Below, piece by piece: positions 37,603 to 50,200 of a DNA stretch of 64,000 nt (its first letter is position 1; every line of letters starts with the position of its first letter). The DNA is from Patella vulgata. Lineage: Eukaryota > Mollusca > Gastropoda > Patellidae. A model generated the notes under the pieces. The model was not told the DNA's origin, did no database searches, and saw nothing but the letters and a program-made list of their open reading frames with translations. The DNA is taken from assembly GCF_932274485.2 (NCBI RefSeq), contig NC_065879.2, positions 68,407,459 through 68,471,458 on the forward strand. The letters run 5' to 3'. Position numbers and translations under genes: made by a program.

Positions 37603-40600
37603 AATGAAAAACTAGTAACAGTTAACAGTTTGTATAAAACACAGGTAAATTTTAGTAATAAAATAATGCGGATATCAGCCTACCCTGCACAATTTAATCT
37701 CTTATTTTACATACCCAGAGTTACACTGAAATATTGATGACTTTTATAACTTTTGAAACTATCATAATTAATATTTACGTTGAAGTATGTTTTATTATTT
37801 AATTCTGATGATATTTCTGACAAAATGAAAAATATTTCATAATTTCTTTTCAAAAATATTAATGAATATTACAATATAATGTACACAAAAACAAAGCTGG
37901 TTCATTAATATATCAACAATACATTCTATACACACATAATTGTCCAAAAACTGATTCAATAGGGACTGTTAAGTCAAGAGTTATTGTATGTATATGATCA
38001 AAATTCTGAATTTTGCAGGCACAAATCGTGGAGTTTTTTCCCAATTACATTTTGAATTTCAAATCTTATGAATAAAAATGAGACATTATTTCAATTTGAA
38101 ATAAGGGAATGTTTATGGATTTTTCTATTGGAGCTTTAAATAATACCCATTGTTGTTGTTGCTCTATAAATTTGGTAGTATACTAATTTAAAAGTTTTCA
38201 AACACTGCAATTGATGTCTAGGTTTGTGAGAATCAATGTTTTTACAGTGAATATAGTATGCTTTATCTCCAGGCAAAGATTAAATGGTGTTGCTCTAATA
38301 AATAACAATATTGCTTCTCAATACACACAATATTTTAAATGGTCTTGTACTTATTTCATTTTCTTCCATACAGCTAAATATGGAATATATATTTTTAAAT
38401 ATGAAAGGTTTTCAGAAAAAAAATAATTAAAGTATAAATAAATTACATGCTTTTAATCTAACCTACCACATAAATATTCAAATTAAAATAATGGACACAC
38501 TCTTTATTTACAAAGCATCTATTTTTGTATTTTATATTTAAATTGCCTGGACCTCTTTGATTTGGGTAAACAAATACAAGTGTCAATTTAATTAAATTCT
38601 TAACCAGTGGATTTTTGTCTACATGTACATTCAGCAAAAAGTGAAACAAAACTTATGAAAGTAACTGGCTTTTGCTTAATATTTCAAAGAAGAGTTTTAT
38701 CAGATATACTATTTAGATTGCTTCATCCCTATTTGAAATAACACACCAGGTCAACCCAATCATATTTTACTGGGGATAAATTGTTATGTGATGTGGAATA
38801 TAAGTCAAAATCGTATTTTATGATTTTTCCAACCTCCATCCATCAAAGCAAATTATAAAACGAGTGATTTTCAACACCATGGCAATCTTGTATAGATTAA
38901 CATGAGTTATTACTATAATTAGGTCAGAACTTTATTTTGACCTAAATCAAAGAGGTTTAGCTCCTTTAAATCATACAAAATAATTTAACAAATCTACATT
39001 TTTTTTTGTTTAAAGAAAAGGCTGTTAAACTATTGATGTTATCTCTTTAGCCCAGATAAAAAAGTTATGAATGGAAACCAGATAAGTTTAGTAACATGCG
39101 CTGTTGTGACCACCAATTTTTATCTGGTCTTCAAACTAAGAATTCTACTTTAACTGAACAAAAGTTTTAAATATTCTGTGAATGTCAGTTAATATTTACA
39201 TACATTGTAATTATGAAAATGCCATTTTTTTTTTATTTTAGAAAAGCTGCCTTCAATTATTATTGCAGAGCATATATTTAATTATTAAGGGTTCATAATA
39301 CATAGTACTATGAAATATTAACCCTTTCTGTTAAACAATCCACATTGTTCTGTGAATAGAAATATTAATGACTGGCTGGGGATAACAATGGATTATGACC
39401 ATCAACATTTTTCTAACAAATTTTATGGAGGATTCCAGCAATCCCGAGGGAAGGGGGGGCGGTGTTCAAGTTTTTGGCATTGCTCTTGGTGTTCACAAAC
39501 ACAATCTGTAATTATTATTGCAGAAGTCAGGTTTTGAAAAAGCCAGTTATGCCAAAGTCAGTTATTCCGAATTGGTAAATATCACAAATGCAAGTTGTGA
39601 CCAAAAACCATGTTTACATAAATATCAAATAAAGTTAAGATACATAATTTGAGGTCTTGTTCTTTTTATTGGATTTTCAGTAGTGTAATTATTAATAACA
39701 TTTATCAAGGTTTATTCAGAGACAAAAACAAAATGAACATTAAATTCAAATAGAATATATATATATATATATATTTAGATATATAACAATTTCAATAGAC
39801 TGTATATTAGTCTGATGCAGTGTCTGTAACAAAACAGATAATTTCTAAATCGGATTTGCAAATATTTATGATCTAACTGAAAAGTAGACTAAGGAAAGGT
39901 ATTGGGCAAGGGTTGGGGAATTTATCTTAAGGTTTTCCATCATTCAGCGAGAAATCTTAAATCTAGCATATTGGTAATATACTATTCAGCAAATTTATGG
40001 CAGTGTTTAATTGAAATATTAATATGAAAAACATTGTTTAAAGTATGTTTATAACCATTCTACGACAGATCAATTCAAAATCAAGTAAAGGGAATCTTCT
40101 CTCAAAATCAAAATAACCATAATTTGTTTCGATCAGAATGGCCAATAGTCTGTTGCCATTTAAATAATTATGAAATATTGGTTGATAAAATGCAGTCCTA
40201 CATACAAGGTTTTGGCAACTTTCCGTCAGACAAGGACCATGTAGTGTTCATGACCATCAATAATCACTGGAAGCATCTAATGAATGATTTTGATAACGGG
40301 TCTACTTGACCGTGTCACAATATTGGCTACAGTATCAAGTGAGCGTTGACAACTGTAGGGAATTTGATTTTTCTAAAACTCCACTTTCTGACTTGTGAGT
40401 AAGGAATAAATGTGAAAAAACTAAATAGATGTGGTATACGATGTAACTAACAATAATATTCACATGTTAATCTTCAAAATTACATAAATTTAATTATTTT
40501 CAATATTTAATTCAATAATAAAATAACTATTCTATCAAAATGGAAAAAAATAAAATAACAAATAATGATTAGGCAGTATGGTATTCACAATGACAGTTAT

Positions 40601-40764
40601 CAACAAAATGATATTTGGCCCCCTTTTAGATGTTTGAAAAAAGTTTTAATAATAAAAGAAAACATACAAAAATAAATGCATTCTTATGATAAACATGAAA
40701 TCTTTGATGAACAAAAATATGGTCTCATCAAGATTTTTTGAGGCAATAACTATGGCTGTGAGAG
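37603..40764. other. AT-rich convergent 3' flank of PEF1 and E2F
   Basis: No gene recognised. A TA-rich run is at 39,754-39,776. A 61-codon frame at 40,124-40,309 has no family features. A MITE-C end-like word (TTTAGCTCCTTTAAATC) lies at 38,957. SINEs are absent. Confidence 0.4.
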
Positions 40765-40817
40765 AAATATTCTGGTTCTCAGGTACGCAACCAACAGATT
40801 ATCGAGAACCAGAATAT
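40765..40817. mobile_element. Minimal inverted-repeat element, 53 bp
   Basis: AAATATTCTGGTTCTCA is followed within about 20 bases by CGAGAACCAGAATAT. The arms equal the ends of the 559-bp element at 27,964. It may be an internally deleted copy or a pair of solo ends. Confidence 0.5.
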
Positions 40818-41219
40818 GCCTTTTGTTGACAATGCTCCAAAAGATGAAATCTCACATAGAAATTTGAAGTTAAATGAAGTCGTATTAGGTTTGGATGAAA
40901 CTTGATGTAATTGGAATATATGTGTATTACTCTACATAATATATTATTACATTTACAATATTTTAACATTATGTTAATTTTATTAGGTACACAAATGAAA
41001 ATATTTCATTATTCACACAAAATTTAAGGGGAGTAAATTTTTCAGGCATTAAAAAATATAATACATGTAGCAAGATTAAGGACTGTGTAAAAAAAATATA
41101 GATGGCTTTCTAATAGATAATTATACATTTTGATTCAATACAGTTTCTAAGGGACAATAGTCATCTATTTAACTTTTTGAGAATTATGTGGCAGAATAAG
41201 TGAACAAGTCTGTATTATA

Positions 41220-42035
41220 AATATTATAGTTTCTAAATCATGGCATTGAACAAGTCTATATCACAATTAATTAACAGTTTCTAAATCATGGCAGTGAACA
41301 CGTCAATATTGCAATCAACAGTTTCTAAAAATCATGGCAGTGAACGAGTCTGTATTGCAATTAACAGTTTCTAAATCATGGCAGTGAACGAGTCTGTATT
41401 GCAATTAACAGTTTCTAAATCATGGCAGTGAACAAGTCTATATTGCAGTTAATTAAGAGTTTCTAAATCATGGCAGTGAACGAGTCTGTATAGCAATTAA
41501 CAGTTAATAAATGATGGCAGTGAACAAGTCTCTATTGCAATTAACAGTTTCAAATCATGATAGTGAATAAGTTTATATTGCAATTAATTATTGTATTATA
41601 AATATTATAGTTTCTAAATCATGACAGTGAACAAGTCTATATTGCAATTAATAAACAGTTTCTAAATCATGGCAGGGAATGAGTCTGTATCACAATAAAT
41701 AGTTTTTAAATCAGGACTGAATGAGTCTGTATCGCAATTATCAAGTTTCTAAATCAGGGCAGTGAAAGAGTGTGTTGCAAATAACAGTATCTAAACCATA
41801 AAGTGAACAAGTCTATTGCAATTAACATTATCTAAACCATTGGAGTGAAAGAGTGTATTGCAATTAACAGTATATAAACCATGGGAGTGTATGGCAATTA
41901 ACAGTTTCTAAATCATGGAAGTGAATGAGTGTATTGCAATTAACAGTTTCTAAATCATGGAAGTGAATGAGTATTGCAATTAACAGTATCTAAATCATGG
42001 CAGTGGACAAGTCGGTATTACATTTAACAATCCTA
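41220..42035. repeat. Minisatellite, about 18 units of 40-46 bp
   Basis: The consensus is roughly AACAGTTTCTAAATCATGG followed by CAGTGAACGAGTCTGTATTGCAATT. Units from 41,323 to 41,460 are nearly identical; those after 41,700 are shorter and more diverged (TATCTAAACCAT). The array lies 2 kb beyond the E2F stop and may be in its 3' UTR or flank. Confidence 0.9.
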
Positions 42036-43705
42036 TCAGATAATTAACAATATGTAAGCTACATAATCAATGTAATTTTCTAATACTAAATAATGAGACA
42101 TTTTCTCACAAGGCACTTTTGTTAGTATTGTATAAATAAATTCTCTTCAAAATAATTAATCTATTAAAATTATCATCTGAGTATAAATATGATTTTTTAT
42201 TATAAGAAAATAATTTTAATTTGAGGCATTTTTGACTTTGGTTTTAATGAACACATTTTATGACTAATTATTGTTAATGTCTGTTCTTTCTAGTGTAGTC
42301 CTTTTGGACTTACTATTTGAGTATATATACATTACATGTTTATGAACTTCTGCAACCCTATAACTCTAGTTTTTAAAATCTGATATTGTAGAATCAAAAT
42401 ATCTAAGCTACTTCAACATATATCTGAACTGGATGAAAGAAATCTCTACCATTATCATTTACTGAACAAGTGACACTGGATTAGAACACCAGAGATACCA
42501 ATTAATTTCATGCAGTTATAATTCTGGCTATCAAATATTAACAAAATCCATGAGAATTATTTTAAGTTTCTATTACATAAATAAACAAAGTTTCATCTGA
42601 ATTTTAACAATAGCTATTTTGGATTTATATCAAATGTAAATAAGTCTAGTTTGATACTTTCAAAATTATCTACACAAATCGTAAATTTCAGATCTTTAGT
42701 GTTCCAAAATTATAAATTACATGTATTCAAGTAAAATATAAATCAACATTGTAATTTAAAAACTCAATTCTATTTTCTTTCAACCTTCTAAATATTCCAT
42801 TTATTTGCATACATATATAAATTTTTAGCAGTAGGTATAACAGGATTTCTAGAATCAATTACTGAATATCAATTCTTACCCATGAGATAAATAATATTTA
42901 CATATTCATTCATGCTATGAAATCAAATTTAATTTTTAGGTTTCGCTTTACAAAGTCTCTTAAATTAAATATAATTCAGAAAATATACAACAGATAAAGA
43001 AATATTGTCTATTCAAGGCAGATTGCAAAAGAGCGATAGCAAGCTGTTTTTCAGTGTGAAAGCGGACTTATCATTAGCGTCTCTTGGCAAGCCTTGCCAG
43101 TGACTTCAGTTATTGTTATAATTGATATTAAACATTGATGACGATGTGTATTTCTCATAATAAATATATCAAATCCTGTAAAAATTATTAGCAATAAGGA
43201 ACATAAAGACTAACAAGGCAATTTCCTCAATAACATGAGAGGGACCACAGATGACACTATATACAAGGTGATCCTTTAATATTTTTAGCACTATTTGATT
43301 TTGAAACCAGCTTATTTTTCAACCAGTTATCTTTCAATAAATGCACGATCGAGTAATTCTAATTTTATTTCAAGACCCTTCATACTTTGAACGTCGCAAT
43401 GTTGTCCAATGAATGAAGGTCTAAAATGAGACTCGTGGACATGTTCACCCAGGACTTTATCCATGGGTAGAATATGTTACCATGATTTACAGGAAAACAT
43501 CAACAAAAGATGCCTTGTATATTATAATAAAAAAAAAAATATTGTAGTTCAGAATCGCGTGCCGGTTTAATTTGCAATACGCAATGAATGGAATTAGTTA
43601 AAAAATCTTTTAAGATGTACATATCAGGTTTAAAAAAAAAATATAGCCATAGAGTTGGGTGGGACGCAGACTTTATCCTAATCAAGAAACTTGAAATTGT
43701 CTGGA
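42036..43705. other. AT-rich E2F 3' flank, no element recognised
   Basis: No SINEs or other elements identified. The patches at 43,013-43,115 and 43,370-43,475 have higher GC than the surroundings. The second is open on the minus strand for about 46 codons but has no recognised family. Confidence 0.4.
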
Positions 43706-43876
43706 GGAGAGCGAGAGAGACATAGTGTTTAAGTCCACTCCACTCAACAATATGGGACTAACATATGGTTCAAATTTATTTAATAATTCAACTTCACATA
43801 GGGGTCTTTATCCGATAGAGGAATCCAGAGGACCTTATGATCGAAAGTGTACGCGCTAAACCATTCGGCCACCCAA
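43706..43876 (-). repeat. SINE-A copy with internal deletion
   Basis: A GA run and AGTGTTTAAGTCCACTC tail, then GGGACTAACATATGGTTC, AGGGGTCTTTATCC and CAGAGGACC are joined directly to the head complement CTTATGATCGAAAG and ACCATTCGGCCACCC. The block between is deleted. Confidence 0.8.
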
Positions 43877-44073
43877 CTCGCTTCATCTGGAGGAGAATCA
43901 TCCAAATAATATGATGGTACCTTAAAGTATCCAATTAAAATTACGTAAAGCAAAATGAAACCAGAAGTGACCCGGCTATAATTTACAAGAATAACGCGTA
44001 TATATAATATAGATATATATATATATAAATAACAAATGGTCAAACACCCACACTCTACAGAACATGCATTCGC

Positions 44074-44285
44074 TTAAATATTAGTTGGAATATCGTATAC
44101 ATCAAATAAGTCAGATATTCCCTCGCCATCGAGTCCGAAGATATAATCTTCTAGATCTATTGGTGGTTCCAACTGAACGAAGGGCGTGTCTATGATTTGA
44201 TCTTCCGTCTGTTGTAAGAGATTGAAGTTATTCTCTGGTGAAATGTCTTCATCTTCTAATAAAGCATTCTTAATACCTCGAGATG
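44074..44285 (-). CDS. E2F: E2F exon 7: transactivation and RB-binding end
   Basis: The acceptor is TTTTTCAG. It encodes an acidic region ending [32 protein letters not shown] and TAA. The spacing of Tyr, Gly-Leu, Glu-Gly-Ile and Asp-Leu-Phe matches the pocket-protein contact of E2F1. Confidence 0.95.
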
Positions 44286-47200
44286 CTGAAAAACACAATT
44301 TTTACAATTCTTAAACTTGATTATTTTGGGACTAACTCTATTTGAATAATAATTGAAATGGGTTTTTAAGTTCTGCACCATCATACAGTGTACTACCAAG
44401 AGGAAATTTTGCCTGAACAGCGAAACTATTGCCTACTCTTTTACCCAATTTCAACCGTTCTTGTACATGCAAGCCAATGTGTACACAGGGCCTTGTGGTT
44501 TTCGTCCCATCTGAACAACCATACGTTGTTCCTTGCCAGGTCCTCTGTACTGTACCAAGGATAAGGGAGATATTTCAATAATTAACTCATAATTCTGAGG
44601 GGGTAGTTGCCAGATATATTTTTTTACCTTTATAGCCATCAGAAGAAACAGAATCTTCTGAGAAAGATTCTTCTAGAGTCCGAGACGTACAACTAGGGTC
44701 GGTACTAGGAGCAAAATCACTGTTCTTCTCACTCGATGACACATCAGTTTCTGGCATATCTTCCGGACACAAGAAAACATCAATAGGTCCTTTCTGACTT
44801 TTTAACCAAATCTGAAATAAGATGTCCTTGTTAGAAATTGTTGAACACCACTATCTTGGCATTAGCAACAGTTCCCTATGATAATTCTTAAGCTCTGCGA
44901 TTTGTTTAAACAGCAATTTTTGAAACAGGAACAAACAACAATTTTTGAAATCGGAAAATAGAACAAAAATGTTTTGAAACAGGAACTGGATGCATTCATT
45001 TTGTAATCTGTTCATTTCCAGGTGCAGATCAAATATAATCAGTTCAGAGCAAGTAGGTCATTCTGATAAGATAATATTGGGCAAGCCTTTTACTGTCAGG
45101 TTTAGGAGATAGGAAATTCCTACTCGTCAAGCTAAACACAATAAGGTAAGCTCTGCCCAAAACAATGGTTCTCCAATCAGCCTAAAAATACATATCATGA
45201 TCAATTCAAGTTTAAAAGATCTCACGAAAAATGATTTTGTCGATACTAACCTTAGAGGGATCAGGTACTTCAAGTCTAGTTTCAGGTGGCGCTTTAATAG
45301 CAATAACAGTTCGTTCATCAAGAGATTTTAAACTTCTTATATCTTGATACGTTACATATGCCTGTTTCGCATTATCACGATCTTCCGTCAAGAGTTTTAA
45401 TTGTCTTGTACAATTCTTAATGGCTTCATCTAGCCGATTCTCTTTTGCATCCAGATCAGCTATATCTAAAATATAGAAATATTTATCAGCATTTTGTCAA
45501 AAAAATTCTTTTGTGACTAAAATATAAGGTAAATTTAACATCAATGTGTTAACAGACAAAGAATTGATCTCTGTCCATTTTGTTAGTCCAGACATGCAAT
45601 ATTATCAAACACACCGTGAACAGGTTTCAGCTATGGTGTTCAAGTATATTTTCTTTTTTGAAGTTTGTACATTTCACATCAACTTGAGAGAAGTGAACTC
45701 TTCATCGAGTACACAATTCATTGCTACATGTACATGTGACGTAATAATATTTGACATGTAGAAAATCAGGTAGGAAATAATTTTCTATTTGTGCACTTCT
45801 AACTTTGGGTCACCTTAAATCATGCTCAGTTTATTTTCCTTGATAGTTGTTGGCCAATACAATATGATTAAAACACAGATTCTATTTTGTTTCGATTTTC
45901 ATAGTTCAAAATTTCATTTTACTTGTCTTCACTACACTAGGATCTGGAAGAGTTTTTATATTACCGGCATTCCGATTTGATTTGTCAATTTTGTTCAGTA
46001 TTTACAAAGTTATGACAATTGTATATTGATCGATCTATGCTGCTTGAGCATAACAAGGCACCGCAATCTTTTATTGGTAGCGGAGAAACCTGATAGGCCT
46101 AGTTTAAATCCTATTGAAGCCAAGACAGGATGTTATCTAGCGTCGGTATTTTGTTTTCTTAAATATATATTATGCAAGTGCTAAATCTGCCTAATGCAGG
46201 TCTTTCTTTAGGCCTGAAATGTTTCTAAATTATTAATTATTGAATCCAAGACAGGATGTTATCTAGCGTTGGTATTTTGTTTTCTTAAATATATATTTAG
46301 TTATGTCTGTCTGCAATAAAAGTAAATTAGTTCAATTTCACATATTTTATGGTGTAATTAAGATAAACGCTGCAAAGCAAACTTAACAGAACACATAACA
46401 ATTTGTTCCACGGAGATCTTCTAATATCTCTGTAACAGATGACTGTTTCGACACGTGACGTCACATCACACGGCGTCAATCATTGGCTCAATAGCGCATG
46501 CATTGTTAACAGGAGTATTACTTATGTCAAGCAATTTAGTTTAATGTATCACCCAAATCAAGATTTGTTACATTTAATAATTCGTTTCCAGGGCATCTTG
46601 GTATATACTTATCACATGTATATACTGTTATGTATGCTCCTAGCGTATGTCGTTGCATATTGGTTTATATTTTAATGCTGCTTATTTGTCCATTTTGTTA
46701 TTTTGTATTACCATGTATACCATTGCCCATTTTATTGTTATTTTGTATTACCATGTATTCTATGCCCAGTTTATTGTTATTGTGTATTGCCATGTATAAT
46801 GTTATTCATCATTGTATTGCCATGTATACTATAATGTTATTCATCATTACTATATTGGGCCATTTCATGATCGTTTTGTTAAGCCCAACATTCATTCAGT
46901 AGGGTCGTTAAAAAAGTATTAACATTAGTGTTACTTTGCTCTTATTTTTTTGAAAAAATTTTCACAAGTTGATTTCCTTAATTTTGTTAATGTAGAATGG
47001 TAATGAACTGCTCTTTTCATATTCTTTGTTTTATTTGTTTCGTTTGAATTTGATTTATCTGTTTAGTTTTTGATTGTTTAATTTTTGTTAATGAAGTTGA
47101 TTCTTTTAAACTTCGTTTTTATTTTTGAACTCTACTTGGTGTAGGTGTTCATCAGGTAATACCTCAACTGAGTTCAATATAGAGATTAGCCGGTTGATTT

Positions 47201-50200
47201 GTTGATATAAACCTTTGAATAATAGCGCCTAACAGGCAGCTGTGTTTAATAATGTTCTCCTGATTTTGATTGTTTCTGTGTGTTTGAGGTATATGTTTGT
47301 GATATGCGCTTAGAAACACTTCACGTGTAATGAAGCGCTATATAAATCGAACAATAATAATAATAATAATAATATTACGCAAGTGCTAAATCTGCCTAAT
47401 GCAGGTCTTTCTTTAGGCCTGAAATGTTTTCTAAATTATTAATTATAAATTATTCAGACCATAATCAACTCTCGATGTCAATGCTAGCCTGCGATATTTA
47501 ATGGTTTGCAATCAGATTTGCTGCTCAACTTTCATTCATGAAATGTATAATCAAGGCTATGTTTTTTATCATACCGACTTTAGTAATGATGATCGAGGAA
47601 TGACCGAAAATTTAATCGCTAAATTCTTGGTTCAGTGTAGATCAATTTGACTGAAATTTTCAGCAAATTCCCTTTACATTATCTAGTTTTTAACTATTAT
47701 AGTGAGAACAGCCAGGTCTTTATCTAATCTCCCATAATGTATCTTTAATTAAATGTTAAATAATCTCAGTACATATTGAGCATGTATTAAGCTGTGAGAA
47801 ATTTGATATTTTAGCGAAAATGCAAATAGCACATTAGGCCTTTAAGAAGCTGAAGACAGTTCTGTTGATATTATTACCTGAATGTAAGTCTACAGCATCA
47901 GTAGATATCACAGTTGTTAAAGAGGTATTAGCTGCTATAGAATTAGTTGCTCCCCTGAAATTCAAATGTATTAACATTTTAATTTATACTCAAATGCCTC
48001 CAAGAGTGATGCATGTGCATCAATCAAATGTTACTACATATACTTTCATTCATGGTCTTTCAGATGTAATATAATGGCAGCTGTCTTAAAGTTTGTCAAT
48101 TGTTCAAATGTGTCACATGATATATCTTCAAAGATATATTTTTGGTAGTCTGGATGTTTTCCAATGGATGGTAGAATCTCGACAGTTGAATATCTTTCAA
48201 ATCAATGAATGTTCAAACTGGAAAATTTAGTTTTTTCAGGGTGAAGTTTTTTGGGCATACACAACTGAGAATGGAAATGGCACAGCAACATTGTGTGTTA
48301 TTTCAATAATTTGCTTGAGCGTAGGGTCTTTAGCAGTTGGAAGAAACTGGGGGACCCAGATGAAACCCACAAGGTTAGGCATGGTTGTACTTTTTAACTT
48401 AAAACAAGTATTTCCACTTACTTCCATTGAATGTTATTTTTAGATTTTTTCTGAATCAAACTGATTCCTTCTAGCACATTGGTTATGTCATAAATTCTAC
48501 GTTTCTGGACTTCTAGGAGTTCAGCAGCTTTATTTAAATCCACCACACCATCAGTAGCACTGCGTAATAAACCAACAAATTTCTTTGTCAACAGACCCAG
48601 TGAAGTATCATATCGAGTTTTTTCTAATGGAGACCTCGAACAACCTGAAATAATACATTAATAAACAATGAAATTTTAATAGATGCATGTTTCATGTTAA
48701 ACTAATTATTATAAGTACGGTACATGTATGTCAGTTCATCAATTCCAGAATAAATGTAAAAATTCCTTTTGATTTCCAACTGTCCTAGGGTCTTTAAATG
48801 AATGTGCTGCCAATGGTCACTTAAAGTATTTGTGTATGGTGAAGACATCTATAACATTCCAGTAGAACTAGAATAACTTAAATTAATCCAAAAATGCATC
48901 TGTTGTTGAATAGAAGAGTAAAACCTTTAACTGGTCCTTTCTAGCCAGATAAAGACCACTTGAAACTGTTTTTTGGTAATTGGACACCTTATTTACTCAA
49001 AAGGCAGGGAGGCACTATAGACTTTGATGGCAACGATAACTGATCTACCAATGTGCCATGGTGTTTGGGTGATTTCTTACGAAAGTATTTATCTGATCTA
49101 AGGTTGTGTGCAATGCAAACTAACCATTGGTGTTTTACGTTCAAGCCAGTATGTGTCGACAGCAGTAGACCTCAATTTTTGTCCCATTCAAATGACTATA
49201 CACCCACCTTCTTTGTCGCCTGTTGATGACTTACTTATATTTGAATATAAACAATTGTGTTTTGAAATCTGTGGTGGACATGGTAGATTTCATTAATCTG
49301 CCAACAAACTTACTTTTCCATAACTGGTCCAAACTACTACATGGAACTCGACTATTTCTCGGACTTGACGAATCACTGGAATAACGTCCCCTTCTTTTAC
49401 ATGACTTGGGTGTCTTGAAACCTTCTTGCTGTATTGAGTCAGGCTCCAATTCTAATTTCCTCTTGGCCTGAAATTGATGATTCTGCTCGAATAAATTTTT
49501 GGTGTTGAAAACTTAAAGTCTGGCCAAAAAGATGTCATAACTTTAAAAATGTGTTTTTATCTTATTTTGACTTGAGGGATGATAAAAAAACAACCCCAAA
49601 AAACCCAAGAAATTTATTTATGACAGAACCTTTAATATATTTCTTACAATACAATGTTACATTTTTATTTATCTTTTTTAGTTCAGTTATCTTAAGCTGT
49701 TTTTCTTTTAATTACTATATATTTCAGTCTTTCAGGCAAAATATATAATCCACCTAACAAAGAAGTTAACCTGACACATGTGCTCATAAGAGTGACCTGT
49801 AGGCTGGGGGCTGTACGGGGTTCGTTGCCAATAAATGGGTCCCTTGACCTAATTTTATTTTTATTCGTCCATACCTTATCAAAAAAATAATAATAATAAT
49901 CCAAGGATGGATTTAAATTAAAAATGAGCAGATATTAAAAAATCAATTTCATTTTTGATGACATAGCACATGTGTAATGAATTTAAAAAAATTAAAGGTC
50001 CGGGCTATAAATAGTAACGAGAGAGGAAGTTGTACGTATCAATATGCACCGGTCGTGCAGTTTCGCGGAATTTTTCCGTGGGCAATAAAAATTAAACCCG
50101 TACAATAATTTTAGAGAAGCAAGCTGAATCAACGTTTATATTTTTTAATTAAAAAAATTAGCATTCTTTTGATTTCATAATCTTAATGCTAGGAAATCGA

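Noticed and set aside
39754-39776. TA-rich run as an origin or regulatory site
   Set aside because: A simple dinucleotide microsatellite in AT-rich DNA; nothing else supports a function.
40124-40309. 61-codon frame (MQSYIQGFGNFPSDKDH...)
   Set aside because: It looks vaguely protein-like but has no splice signals, partner exons or recognised family. Chance frames of this size are common here.
43325-43475. Minus-strand frame of about 46 codons starting MDKVLGEHVHESHF
   Set aside because: Short, with no splice context tying it to E2F or another gene and no family recognised. It probably lies in the E2F 3' flank.
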